Positions 26,110 to 35,038 are shown, numbered from the stretch's first letter. The stretch: DNA of 64,000 nt from Hyphomonadaceae bacterium ML37 (GCA_027627685.1 CP091241.1:1861191-1925190), one strand, 5' to 3'. Made by a program: numbers and translations. Notes: generated by a model not told the origin, from the sequence alone.

Positions 26110-26901
26110 TCAATCGGGACGGTTGAGCGCCCAGTCATACGTGTGGCCCGCAATGCGCGGATTGGCCCTGATCGCCTGCGCCAGCTGCGGCTGCGCGTAG
26201 GCGAGAAGGTGCGCGATGACCCCTGCATCATTGCCGCCGAAATCCTCCTGATACCATTTGTAGATCCGCGAGATCACCAGCCCGCGGTCCGTCACCGTGA
26301 CGCCGCGCGGATGGTTCACATAGGCGCGCGCCGCGGCGTCCAGGTCTTCATCCAGAGTATCCGCCCGCCAGGCGCGGGTGCGGATATCCGGGCAACCGAT
26401 GGACGCGCAATTGACCGCGTAGTGCACCAGAGGCGCGTCAAATTGTGGGCGCATGATTCCGTGCTCGATATCGTCCAGCGACAGCGCCCGCCCTTCCACG
26501 GTTACGCGTTCGGCGGCCCAAGGGCCGATGGAGAACAGGCTGGGACGTATCTGCATGATGGAACGCGACGGGTTCTCCTCCACGATCAGGCGTACGGTCA
26601 CCGCGTTGTACAGATTGGCCCAGAGCGCGAACTGCGCATCGGGCGCCAGCGTGCTGACCGGCTGGGCCTCCAGCGAAGCGATATAGTCAACCAGCGCGGC
26701 GCGATCATCCGCGTGAGCGCGCAGGCGGTCATAATCGACCCGGTCCACGCCGTCTGATCCTTCAATGACATACATGCCCAGCAGCTGGTCCCAGGCATCA
26801 TGCAGATCGTCCGTGGCATGGGCGGAAGGGGCGACAATGCCCGCCAGCGCGATCAGTATCAGGGCAAGGCTGCGGGCGGCAATGGGAGATCTCCTGTTCA
26901 A
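26110..26901 (-). CDS. DUF547 domain-containing secreted protein
   Basis: 263 aa from the TTG at 26901. After the signal peptide (ends AHA), the DUF547 core is recognisable: DYDRLRAHADDRAALVDYIASL, FALWANLYNAVTVRLIV, DDIEHGIMRPQF, VHYAVNCASIGCPDIR and VSRIYKWYQEDFGG. The family is widespread, secreted and of unknown function. The TTG lacks a Shine-Dalgarno, while AGGAG sits 7 bases before an in-frame ATT at 26883 that would start exactly at the signal peptide (AARSLALILIALAG). The start is therefore uncertain. Confidence 0.85.
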   Translation of the reverse strand: MNRRSPIAARSLALILIALAGIVAPSAHATDDLHDAWDQLLGMYVIEGSDGVDRVDYDRLRAHADDRAALVDYIASLEAQPVSTLAPDAQFALWANLYNAVTVRLIVEENPSRSIMQIRPSLFSIGPWAAERVTVEGRALSLDDIEHGIMRPQFDAPLVHYAVNCASIGCPDIRTRAWRADTLDEDLDAAARAYVNHPRGVTVTDRGLVISRIYKWYQEDFGGNDAGVIAHLLAYAQPQLAQAIRANPRIAGHTYDWALNRPD

Positions 26902-27011
26902 GGGCGTGTGACATAAACTAGCCCATCGGCGCCGCCAGACCTTGCCCGGCCGCGTGAACTCGCCAGTTTGTGCAGCGCGCTCACGCCCGCGTCAGCCGGA
27001 GGCAAGGCCCT

Positions 27012-27878
27012 GTGACCACCGAACCGACCCGCCTGACCATCCCCGCGCCGGACGGCGATATCGCGGCGCTGGCCTGGCCGGCGCCCGGACGTCCGCGCCT
27101 GGTCGCCGCCCACGGCAATGGCTTCAACGCCATGAGCCTGAAACCCATGCTCGCGACGCTGGCGGGACGGTTCGACATCATCGCGGTGGATCTGCGGGGT
27201 CATGGCCGCACGACCCTGCCCGCTGATCCCAGAACCCATGACAGTTGGGATATTTACGCCAATGACCTCCTGCATGTTCTGGCCACGCTGGACCGCCCGG
27301 CGGACCTGCTGGCGGGCCATTCCATGGGGGCGGTCAGCCTGTTGCTGGCGGCCGGCCGCTTGGACGCCCCGCCGCCGCTGGCGCTGATCGAGCCGGTGGT
27401 ATTGCCGCCGACGGTTTACATCGCCGCGCGCACGCCGTTCTGGCCCCTGTTTCGCGCCCGCATCGGCCTGGGCGACCGTGCCCGGCGGCGCGCCAATGCA
27501 TGGACGGCGCCGCAGGAGGCGCTGGCGCGTTACCGCGGCAAGCCCGCCATGGCCGCCTGGCCGGCCGGCGTACTGGACGCCTATCTCGAAGACGGACTGA
27601 TTGAGGGGCCGGACGGCTGGCGCCTCGCCTGCGACCCGGCGTGGGAAGGCGCCAATTTCGAAGCCTGCCGCCATGACCTCATGAAGGCGGCGGCGCACGT
27701 CGGCGCGGGCGTGCACGTTCTCAAAGCAAAACACGGCTCCACGGTCATTAATGCGCGCGGGCTGGAACGGCGCGGCGCGTCGATCAGCACTCTGGACGGG
27801 GTCAGCCATTTGGCGCCGATGGAAGCGCCGGAGCGGGTGGCGGAGTGGGTGGCGGGTGTGGGGCTTAGTGTGCGTTGA
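27012..27878 (+). CDS. alpha/beta fold hydrolase
   Basis: 288 aa, cytoplasmic (no signal peptide). Oxyanion region AAHGNGFNA, conserved DLRGHGRT, nucleophile elbow AGHSMGAVS and the C-terminal His in VSHLAPMEAPE, the usual esterase/lipase-like fold with the Asp between. The substrate is unknown. The GTG at 27012 has GGAGG 9 bases upstream, preferred over 26970. It ends at the edge of an intergenic repeat. Confidence 0.85.
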   Translation: MTTEPTRLTIPAPDGDIAALAWPAPGRPRLVAAHGNGFNAMSLKPMLATLAGRFDIIAVDLRGHGRTTLPADPRTHDSWDIYANDLLHVLATLDRPADLLAGHSMGAVSLLLAAGRLDAPPPLALIEPVVLPPTVYIAARTPFWPLFRARIGLGDRARRRANAWTAPQEALARYRGKPAMAAWPAGVLDAYLEDGLIEGPDGWRLACDPAWEGANFEACRHDLMKAAAHVGAGVHVLKAKHGSTVINARGLERRGASISTLDGVSHLAPMEAPERVAEWVAGVGLSVR

Positions 27879-27891
27879 TAAGGTAAAACTG

Positions 27892-28003
27892 CCTTCCCGG
27901 ACGGCGTAACCGATCCGGGATCCGTCCCGGCCATTCTGAACCCCGGCGCGGGCGAAAAACATAAATGGATGGGTCCCGGGGCTCCCTGCGGTCGGCCGGG
28001 AAA
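27892..28003. repeat. hairpin-rich intergenic repeat-like element
   Basis: Between two convergent genes, the motif TCCCGG and its complement CCGGGA recur: TCCCGGA/TCCGGGA (27895-27901 with 27914-27920), another TCCCGG at 27925, and TCCCGG/CCGGGA (27974-27979 with 27996-28001) flanking a G/C-rich loop. The pattern looks like the dispersed palindromic intergenic repeats seen in many GC-rich alphaproteobacteria. No second full copy was found in this window. Confidence 0.45.
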
Positions 28004-28050
28004 ACAAGTGAAGTCACCCCGCCTCATACGCCGGAGAATGCAGCTCCCCC

Positions 28051-28836
28051 CTACCCCTCCGGCGGCTTGTTCCAGCCGGTTTGGCGGCGCACCAGGGCGA
28101 TGTGCCAGGCGCGCGGCAGGGCGTATATGGCCTTGAGCATGAGGGTGAAGCGGCGCGGGAAGGTAATCTCGAACCGGCTTGATTTCAGGCCCGAGGCAAT
28201 GCGCCGGGCGGCCTCGTCGGCGCTGATCATGAAGGGTTTGGGGAATTCATTATCGTCTTGGGCCGGGGTCTCCACAAAGCCTGGCGTTACCACTTGGATA
28301 TGCACGTCATAGCGGTGCAGCTCGATGGCCAGGCATTCGGCCATGTTGATCAACGCCGCCTTGGAGGCGCCATAGGCTGACGCCGTGGGCATCCCGCCAA
28401 ACCCCGTGGCGGACGAGACAATTGCGATCTGGCCCTTGCGCCGTTTGGCCATGCGCCCGGTCAGCGCGCTGACGCACGCCGCCGTACCGTTGAGATTGAC
28501 CGCGAAGGTCTTGGCGTAGGCCTGATAGTCGGGTTCCTCGGCGTGCACGGGAATGTAGATGCCCGCATTGAGCACTGCGCAGGCGATGAGGCCATGATCG
28601 CGCTCAATCCTGTCCACCGCCGCCATGACGGCGTCTGCGTCGGTGATGTCGAGCGGAACCGGGATGATGCGGCCTTCATGCCCGGCGGCCAGCGCGTTGA
28701 GGTCATCTTCGCCGCGTGCGGATACGACGACGGTCCAGCCCTCACCCGCCATACGCCGGGCCAGCGCGGCGCCAATGCCGGAGCTTGCGCCGGTGATCCA
28801 GACAAGGCCGTCTGACTTGGTCACTGGCTCGGTCAT
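28051..28836 (-). CDS. SDR family oxidoreductase, last gene of the photolyase operon
   Basis: 261 aa. TGASSGIG, NAG (VLNAGIYIPV), Ser in SSATGFGGMPTASAYGASK with Tyr-x3-Lys. The C-terminus (SSRFEITFPRRFTLMLKAIYALPRAWHIALV) is hydrophobic and basic, resembling SDRs that act on lipids or at the membrane. Its ATG overlaps the photolyase stop (ATGA). Short-chain dehydrogenases occur in ECF RpoE/ChrR (singlet oxygen) regulons, which fits this neighbourhood, but that is inference. Confidence 0.88.
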   Translation of the reverse strand: MTEPVTKSDGLVWITGASSGIGAALARRMAGEGWTVVVSARGEDDLNALAAGHEGRIIPVPLDITDADAVMAAVDRIERDHGLIACAVLNAGIYIPVHAEEPDYQAYAKTFAVNLNGTAACVSALTGRMAKRRKGQIAIVSSATGFGGMPTASAYGASKAALINMAECLAIELHRYDVHIQVVTPGFVETPAQDDNEFPKPFMISADEAARRIASGLKSSRFEITFPRRFTLMLKAIYALPRAWHIALVRRQTGWNKPPEG

Positions 28837-30377
28837 GCGGATTTCCTTTCCTGTTCGATGCCGATGCGCGCGAAAAACCGCGCGCTGTCGGCGCGCACGG
28901 CTGTGCGCTTGTCATCGTCCATGCGATCCAGCGTCTTGTAGATCATGGCCAGACGCTGATTGCCCTTCAGACGATCCTCATTCTCCATCAGGAAATTCCA
29001 GTAGAGATAGTTGAACGGGCAGGCTTGCGGTCCGTTCTTGAGGCTGACCTTATAGCGGCAGGTCTTGCAGTGGTCGCTCATCTTGTTGATGTAAGCGCCT
29101 GATGCGGCATAGGGTTTGGTCGCCATCAAACCGCCGTCGGCATACAGCGCCATGCCATGGGTGTTGGGCGCCTCCACCCATTCATAGGCGTCGGCGTAGA
29201 CGGCGAGATACCACTCATTGACCGGCTTTGGGTCGATCCCGGCGATCAGGGCGAAATTTCCGGTGATCATCAGGCGCTGGATATGGTGGGCGTAGGCGTG
29301 GCGTTTGGTGGTCAATACGGCGTCGCGCACGCAGGCCATTTCCGTCTCACCGGTCCAGTAAAACTCGGGCAGCGGGCGGCGCGCGTCGAGGGCGTTGCGG
29401 GTGAGGTATTCAGGCATGAACCGCCAGTAGATCCCGCGCACATATTCGCGCCAGCCGAGGATCTGCCGCACAAACCCCTCCACCGCGTTGAGCGGTGCGG
29501 CGCCCGACCGCCAGGCAGCTTCGGCCTTGCGGCAGGCGATCATCGGATCGAGCAAGCCGCAATTGAAATAGAGCGCGATGACCGAGTGAAACAGGTAGGC
29601 CTCGCCGGTCTTCATGGCGTCCTGATAGTCGCCGAAATCAGGCAGCGCATGATCGATGAACCAGTCGAGCTGGCGGGCGGCGTCTTCTGCTGTGACCGCG
29701 TACCAGAAGCCCTCCAGGTCGCCGAAATGATGGGCAAAGCGCGCGGCCACCAGATCGAGCACTTCGCGCGTCACATCATCCGGCTCGATGCGCAGGCGCG
29801 CCGGAATGGTCACGCTGTCGGGCAGGCGCTTGCGGTTGTCATGGTCGAAATTCCACTGGCCGCCGGCCGGCTCGTCGCCCTCCATCAACAAGCCAGTCTC
29901 CCGGCGCATCTCGCGATAGAAGAATTCCATGGTCAGGCGCTTGCGCCCCTGCGCCCAGGCATCGAACCGGTCACGCGAGCAAATGAAGCGATCGTCGCGC
30001 CGAATTTCCACTGGAACACCAAGGCATTCCGGCCAGGTCTTCATCACCTCCATGAGGCGATGCTCACCCGGCTCCACCACGATCACACGATCATGGCCGC
30101 CCGCCGCCAGCGCCCGCCTCACCTCGCCCTCGAGAGACCCGGCATTGCCCGCGTCATCGAGGCGCGTGTAGCGCACGTCGAGGCCATCGGCCTCCAGCAC
30201 GCTTGCGAAATGGCGCATGGCGGAAAACAGAAAGGCGATCTTCTTCTTGTGGTGCGGGACGTAGCCGGCCTCTTCGGCGACTTCGGCCATCAGCACGATG
30301 TCGCCCCTCACATAGTCACGCAAAGAGGCCAGCGACCGCGTCAGCTGGTCGCCCAGAACCAGCCGCAGCGCAGACAT
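28833..30377 (-). CDS. phrB: FeS-containing bacterial cryptochrome/photolyase (PhrB type)
   Basis: 514 aa. Begins LRLVLGDQLTRSLASL, the N-terminal antenna domain of the FeS-BCP family. The C-terminal FAD domain has GWREYVRGIYW and NTHGMALYADGG. Four cysteines positioned as [4Fe-4S] ligands are present: one in EMACVRDAV, two in HCKTCRYK, one in QACPFNYLYW. Members such as Agrobacterium PhrB repair (6-4) photoproducts with FAD and a lumazine cofactor. Start and end overlap with its operon neighbours. Photolyase is an established target of RpoE/ChrR in Rhodobacter. Confidence 0.92.
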   Translation of the reverse strand: MSALRLVLGDQLTRSLASLRDYVRGDIVLMAEVAEEAGYVPHHKKKIAFLFSAMRHFASVLEADGLDVRYTRLDDAGNAGSLEGEVRRALAAGGHDRVIVVEPGEHRLMEVMKTWPECLGVPVEIRRDDRFICSRDRFDAWAQGRKRLTMEFFYREMRRETGLLMEGDEPAGGQWNFDHDNRKRLPDSVTIPARLRIEPDDVTREVLDLVAARFAHHFGDLEGFWYAVTAEDAARQLDWFIDHALPDFGDYQDAMKTGEAYLFHSVIALYFNCGLLDPMIACRKAEAAWRSGAAPLNAVEGFVRQILGWREYVRGIYWRFMPEYLTRNALDARRPLPEFYWTGETEMACVRDAVLTTKRHAYAHHIQRLMITGNFALIAGIDPKPVNEWYLAVYADAYEWVEAPNTHGMALYADGGLMATKPYAASGAYINKMSDHCKTCRYKVSLKNGPQACPFNYLYWNFLMENEDRLKGNQRLAMIYKTLDRMDDDKRTAVRADSARFFARIGIEQERKSA

Positions 30378-31060
30378 CAGCCCGTCACGGGATTGGCGCG
30401 CCGGACATAGGTCACGCTCTGGCCGCGGGCCTCGAACTCGCTACGGGCCCAGCGCCCGTTCTCGTCATACCAAAGGTCCAGAGTCAGCGAGGCGACGAGC
30501 CGATACCGGCGCGCCTGAATGGTCCCGCCATCGGCCTCGATCTCTTCTTCGCCCAAGAACTCGACATTGGTCTCCATCAACGTGCCGTGCTCGGTGTTCA
30601 GCACCTGATCCTCACCGGGCGGATAGCGATGCCAGTGCGACGACGGCAGGATGTCGGCGTCCATCGCCGCCTCCACAGCCTCGCCTGCAGGATCGCGGCC
30701 CGTGACTTCCAGCCCGTCGCCATTGGCGCGCGCGGCCACCTCGAACGTCTCGCCGTCTTTCAGCGTGCGGCCTTCAAAGGCAACCAGGCGGCCCTCCTCC
30801 CAGCGCTCAGTGGAATCGTGCTCGTAACGGAACACCGTCACCGGCCCGAGCCCGGCGCGCAGGCGCACGGTCACCTCGGCGATCAGGGCGTCGCCGTCTT
30901 CAGAAAAGCGCACTTCATGGGAGCCGAAGGATGTGCCATTGCCCCTGAACACATCAAAGATGATCGTCTCGCCAGCACTGGCGGCGAGGTCGGCCGCCGC
31001 GAGGGCGGACGGGACAGGCGCGGCCAGAAGGGCCACAAGGGCGGCGGTGAGGCGAAGCAT
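30377..31060 (-). CDS. DUF6134-like secreted protein
   Basis: 227 aa with a signal peptide ending ALAAA. The mature protein is beta-rich: FDVFRGNGTSFGSHEVRF, VTVFRYEHDSTERWEEGRLVAFEGRTL, then SSHWHRYPPGEDQVLNTEHGTL and a C-terminal ARRYRLVASLTLDLWYDENGRW. This pattern matches DUF6134/DUF3108-like periplasmic proteins of unknown function. Two ATGs are possible; 31060 has GGAG at 8 bases, while 31066 would leave only 2. It overlaps the photolyase start by one base and follows the ChrR-like gene by 22 bases. Confidence 0.8.
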   Translation of the reverse strand: MLRLTAALVALLAAPVPSALAAADLAASAGETIIFDVFRGNGTSFGSHEVRFSEDGDALIAEVTVRLRAGLGPVTVFRYEHDSTERWEEGRLVAFEGRTLKDGETFEVAARANGDGLEVTGRDPAGEAVEAAMDADILPSSHWHRYPPGEDQVLNTEHGTLMETNVEFLGEEEIEADGGTIQARRYRLVASLTLDLWYDENGRWARSEFEARGQSVTYVRRANPVTG

Positions 31061-31082
31061 CAACATGTCTCCTGTTTGCAGA

Positions 31083-31733
31083 TCAAAGGCGCTGGGCCAG
31101 GCGGTTGAGCCGGTCAATGCCCGCATAGACCGGGTTGGTCAGACGCACGCCGCCCAGCTCCACCACGAAGCAGATGCAAGTCTCGGCGCTGTCCACGCGC
31201 GGATGATGCACATCGCCGGGCGATACAGCACAAACATCGCCGCGACCGAAGGCGGCGCGGCCGTCGTGAAACGAACCCGTGAGCACCAGGGTTAGTTCCT
31301 CCCCGGAATGGTCGTGGCGGGGCGCGCCCTTGCCCGGCGGGATGGAGATAAGGCGCGCGTCCACGCCGTCCCCGCTGAGGCTGGCCACGGGAATTTCGCT
31401 GTAGCCGCCCAAGCGCCGGCGCCAGCTGCGGTTCTCCTGACCTTCCAGCGCCAGCGCCAGCGGAAGCGGCAGCAGTCCCGGCTGCGGTCCGGCGAGGTGC
31501 GGGCGGCCGCCCGGGTCGGCCGGCAGTTGTTCCAGCGTGCGCGCCAGCGCATCGGCGCCCAGCGGCGCGCCCGGCAAGGCCTCGAGCAAAGCGCCAAACG
31601 CCGTTTCAACCGGCGCGGCCCGTCGCGCGGCCTCCGGGCGCATCACGCCCTGACACGCCGCCAGCACGCGCACCGCTTCGGGCGCTGCGCCTGACGCACA
31701 ATCGAGTATCCAGCCTTCGTCCAGCATCGTCAT
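31083..31733 (-). CDS. ChrR-like cupin protein (putative anti-sigma factor homologue)
   Basis: 216 aa. The N-terminal ~90 residues align in style with the ChrR anti-sigma domain (LDEGWILDCASGAAPEAVRVLA...ETAFGALLEAL), but the zinc ligands His and CxxC are missing (AACQGVMRPEAARR). The C-terminal cupin is intact: APRHDHSGEELTLVLTGSF with the metal-ligand pattern H-x-H-x3-E and a later His in SPGDVHHP. In Rhodobacter ChrR the cupin senses singlet oxygen and the N-terminal domain holds RpoE. No sigma gene is adjacent. First gene of the operon, behind an RpoE-like promoter. Confidence 0.75.
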   Translation of the reverse strand: MTMLDEGWILDCASGAAPEAVRVLAACQGVMRPEAARRAAPVETAFGALLEALPGAPLGADALARTLEQLPADPGGRPHLAGPQPGLLPLPLALALEGQENRSWRRRLGGYSEIPVASLSGDGVDARLISIPPGKGAPRHDHSGEELTLVLTGSFHDGRAAFGRGDVCAVSPGDVHHPRVDSAETCICFVVELGGVRLTNPVYAGIDRLNRLAQRL

Positions 31734-31761
31734 GTGTTACGCCGTAAATTGCTCTTTTCAT

Positions 31762-31791
31762 TGCATACGCACGTCTTGAGCGGGCGGATCA
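31762..31791 (-). promoter_or_regulatory. candidate ECF (RpoE/ChrR-type) promoter
   Basis: Read on the minus strand: TGATCC (31791-31786), exactly 18 bases, then TATGCA (31767-31762), 29 bases before the ATG of the ChrR-like gene. TGATCC-N18-TA is the element known for the Rhodobacter RpoE regulon. The match is exact in the -35 and partial in the -10. Confidence 0.6.
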
Positions 31792-31850
31792 CTGCGGCTC
31801 CAGCACTGACGGTCAGATGCACCGAGTGCGGCGCAGCCCGAAAAATCAAA

Positions 31851-31878
31851 TTGTCACAAACTCTCCTCACGATAGACT
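31851..31878 (+). promoter_or_regulatory. possible promoter of the S9 peptidase gene
   Basis: TTGTCA, 16 bases, TAGACT, 52 bases before the GTG start. It is divergent from the photolyase operon. Confidence 0.35.
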
Positions 31879-31929
31879 GACGCAAAGCGCTCGCCACACC
31901 GGCGTGTAATCATGCCGTGGAGTGGTGAC

Positions 31930-33939
31930 GTGACCGCTATCCGCTTTTGTCTGATTTGCCTTTCCGCCTGGTTCGTGGCGATCACGGCCACTGCTGCCGG
32001 CAGTGCGACTGAATCGGTCTCGCGCCTGGCTGTCATGTTTGGACAGGAGGCGAATCTGACCTACCCGGCCCTGTCGGCGGACGGCTCGCGCATCGCCTTT
32101 ATCACCCGCAGCGAAGGACGCAGCCTGCTGGTGGTCATGTCGCTGGAGGGCGATCCCAACACGCGCTCGGTGGATATCACCGGCAACAAGATCCGCGAGC
32201 TGTTCTGGCTGGACGACCGGTTCGTCATAACCACGATCAGCACGTTCTCCGGCAATGTCCAGGTGGGCGGTCCGGGAAACCTGTTCGAGCAATGGCTGTC
32301 GGATACCGAATACTTCGCGCTCTTCGCGCTGGACACCTCGAACATGCAAACCGCGCAGATGCTGGGCCGCGAGCCGTCCCTGCTGCCGCAGAGCTCGCTG
32401 GCGCGCTTTGCCGGCGTGCGCGACGGACGGGTGCTCATGCCGGCCTACCGCCTCGGCGGCGGCGGCGGGCGGCCCATGCTGGAATCGACCCTGTTCGGCG
32501 TGGACCCCGCCAGCGGGACCGGACGGGTTTTTGAAACTGCGCGCCTGCGTTCGGCTGAAGTGCCGATCACAAGATGGATCGTTGACGCCCAGGGTAACGC
32601 CGTGGCGCGGCTGAGATTTGACAACGCCAATGACCGCTCCACGCTGGAGCTTCGCCAAGGCAGTAACTGGCGCGCGCATCCCCATTGGGACAATCTGTCT
32701 CCCGCCGGAGGCGTGGCCGCCGTAGACGCTGACGGATCAGGTTTCTACGCCATCAACTGGTCGGGAGGCTTCCGCACAGTCGTGCGCTTTCCCGCCGATG
32801 GCGGCGAACCCCATGGCGCGATGAGCGCCCCGCTGGGCCGGGACGTATCGGACGTGATCATTGATCCGGTCACACGCACGCCCCTGGGCGCGGCCTATAT
32901 CGACGGCGCCCCGCGCCAGGTTTTCCTCGACGCCAATCTGGCCGCCCTTCATGACATGGTCGCGGCGCGCGCGCCGGGTCTGATCATCACTGTCAGCAGC
33001 TGGAATGCGGCGCGCACGCGCGCGCTGGTGCACATTGCGGCGCCCGGCGAGGCGGGAAGCTTCCTGCTGGCCGACCTGCCCAGCGGCGAGCTTGCGCCGA
33101 TTGGCGAGGTGCGCCCGGAAATCGCGGATGCGGGCCTGGTCAGCACGCGCCGCCTGATCACCTACCGCACGCGCGACGGGGCCACGCTGGAGGCCATCAT
33201 CACCGATCCGCCAGGCGCCGCGCCGGGCGAAGTGCGCCCGCTCGTGCTGCTGCCTCATGGCGGCCCGGCGAGCCAGGACCATCTGGGCGATGACTATATC
33301 GCGGGCTTCATCGCCGCGCTGGGCTATCGCGTGGCCCAGCCCAATTTCCGCGGCTCGGAGGGCTATGGCCGCGCGTTCGAACGGGCCGGATGGGGCGAAT
33401 GGGGCGGCCGCATGCAGGACGACGTCACCGACGTTCTGACCCATCTTGTTGCCGAGGGCGCCGCTGACCCGCAGCGGGTGTGCATCGCGGGAGCCAGCTA
33501 TGGCGGGTATGCGGCGCTTGCGGGGGCCGCCTTTACGCCAGACCTCTACCGCTGTGCGGCGGCCATCGCGCCGGTCACCGATCTGTGGGTATTCGCCGGC
33601 GATATCGGCGCGCGCAGCAGCCGCCGCAGCCGCGAGCGCGACTACTGGCGCGATTCCATTGACGATCCGACGCGCGAGCGCGCCACGCTTGAAGCGCGCT
33701 CGCCTGCCCGCCATGCCTCACAGGTGCAGGCGCCGGTCCTCTTGATCCATCCGGTAGAGGACACCGTGGTGCCTATCAGCCAGAGCGAGCTGATGCATCG
33801 CGCCCTCGCCGGCGCCGGCAAGGATGTGCGCCTGGTGCGGCTGGACGGCGAGGACCACTGGCTGAGCCTGCCCGAAACCCGCATCGCCATGCTTGAGGAG
33901 CTGGGCGTGTTCCTGACCACCCATATGAGTGCCCCGTAA
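31930..33939 (+). CDS. S9 family prolyl oligopeptidase-like peptidase, secreted
   Basis: 669 aa. A signal peptide (ends near TATAA) precedes an N-terminal beta-propeller (~35-385) and a C-terminal alpha/beta hydrolase domain. The catalytic triad is Ser in AGASYGGYAAL, Asp in HPVEDTVVP and His in GEDHWLS, as in dipeptidyl/acylaminoacyl peptidases of family S9. Probably a periplasmic peptide-degrading enzyme. The GTG at 31930 has GGAG 7 bases upstream; an ATG at 31912 lacks one. Confidence 0.92.
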   Translation: MTAIRFCLICLSAWFVAITATAAGSATESVSRLAVMFGQEANLTYPALSADGSRIAFITRSEGRSLLVVMSLEGDPNTRSVDITGNKIRELFWLDDRFVITTISTFSGNVQVGGPGNLFEQWLSDTEYFALFALDTSNMQTAQMLGREPSLLPQSSLARFAGVRDGRVLMPAYRLGGGGGRPMLESTLFGVDPASGTGRVFETARLRSAEVPITRWIVDAQGNAVARLRFDNANDRSTLELRQGSNWRAHPHWDNLSPAGGVAAVDADGSGFYAINWSGGFRTVVRFPADGGEPHGAMSAPLGRDVSDVIIDPVTRTPLGAAYIDGAPRQVFLDANLAALHDMVAARAPGLIITVSSWNAARTRALVHIAAPGEAGSFLLADLPSGELAPIGEVRPEIADAGLVSTRRLITYRTRDGATLEAIITDPPGAAPGEVRPLVLLPHGGPASQDHLGDDYIAGFIAALGYRVAQPNFRGSEGYGRAFERAGWGEWGGRMQDDVTDVLTHLVAEGAADPQRVCIAGASYGGYAALAGAAFTPDLYRCAAAIAPVTDLWVFAGDIGARSSRRSRERDYWRDSIDDPTRERATLEARSPARHASQVQAPVLLIHPVEDTVVPISQSELMHRALAGAGKDVRLVRLDGEDHWLSLPETRIAMLEELGVFLTTHMSAP

Positions 33940-33943
33940 GGGG

Positions 33944-34894
33944 TCAGCCTTCGGCGAGGAACCGCTCGCTCAGGGTCCACAACCGCTCTGCGAGCTCGGG
34001 GTCGACGGCATAGGGACGCACGCCTGACCAGCCGCGTTCCTGCGCCGGCTCGGCGATATTGCAGTCCTCGCAATAGGCGCCGCCGCGCCCGGTCAGCAGG
34101 GGCGACACCGCCGCCCACGCCGTGGTCGCGGCGCCCTCCTCCACCGACTTGAAGCGCGCATTCACCGACCCGTCCGCTTCGATCCAGCCGAGCGCACGCA
34201 TCTCCGCCTGGTCCATATCGCGCTGCAGGCCGGTCATGATGCCGCCGGGATGGACCGAAAACGCCTCCACCCCCTGCCCGGCGTGCCGTGCATTGAATCC
34301 CAGCGCAAACAGGGCGTTGGCGGTCTTGGATTGGCCATAGGCGGTCCACTTCTCATAGTCGCGCTTGGTAAAGTCCGGATCATCGAAATCTACTTGCGAC
34401 ACCATGTGGGCCACCGAAGACAGCATGACCAGGCGCGCGCCCGGACGCCCCGCCATCAGAGCGCCGAGCCCGTTGGCCAGCACAAAATGACCCAGATGAT
34501 TGGTGGCGAACTGCAGCTCGCGCCCGGCCGGCGTGCGCTGTTCGGGGCAGGCCATGATGCCGGCATTGCAGATCAGAAGGTCCAGCGCCTCGACACGCTC
34601 GCGCACCACATCCGCGCAGCCTGCAGCGCTCGCCGGATCGGCCAGATCCAGCGCCAGCACCTCTACTCGCTCAAAGCCGGCCAGCGCCGCCTTGGCCCGG
34701 GCCGCATCGCGCGCCGGGACCAGCACACGCGCTCCGGCCCCGACGAGCGCGCGCACCGTCTCCAGCCCGATCCCGGAATAGCCGCCGGTGACCAGCGCCG
34801 TGCGACCGGTCAGGTCGTGACCATTCATCACCTGCGCGGCGGTGGAGCGGGCGCCGAACGGGCTGTCGACGCGGCGCTGGTTTTCGATGGACAT
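33944..34894 (-). CDS. SDR family oxidoreductase (retinol dehydrogenase/WW-oxidoreductase-like)
   Basis: 316 aa. TGGYSGIG, CNAGIMACP, SSVAHMVSQVDFDDPDF before Tyr-x3-Lys in YGQSK, and the long C-terminal part with HPGGIMTGLQRD. These features mark the extended SDR group often annotated as retinol dehydrogenase or daunorubicin ketoreductase-like. The substrate is unknown. Convergent with the S9 peptidase (stops 5 bases apart). Confidence 0.9.
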   Translation of the reverse strand: MSIENQRRVDSPFGARSTAAQVMNGHDLTGRTALVTGGYSGIGLETVRALVGAGARVLVPARDAARAKAALAGFERVEVLALDLADPASAAGCADVVRERVEALDLLICNAGIMACPEQRTPAGRELQFATNHLGHFVLANGLGALMAGRPGARLVMLSSVAHMVSQVDFDDPDFTKRDYEKWTAYGQSKTANALFALGFNARHAGQGVEAFSVHPGGIMTGLQRDMDQAEMRALGWIEADGSVNARFKSVEEGAATTAWAAVSPLLTGRGGAYCEDCNIAEPAQERGWSGVRPYAVDPELAERLWTLSERFLAEG

Positions 34895-35038
34895 GAGAGA
34901 GCTCCAATGGATGTTACAAACTTTCCGACGGCCAAAGTGCGCCGGTCAGGCTCGATTGCCAACCCGCCGCTTGACGCCATTCTTGCCCGCGACTATCACC
35001 CCGCCCGCTCCCGCTTCGTGCGGAGGAGGACCCTGACG

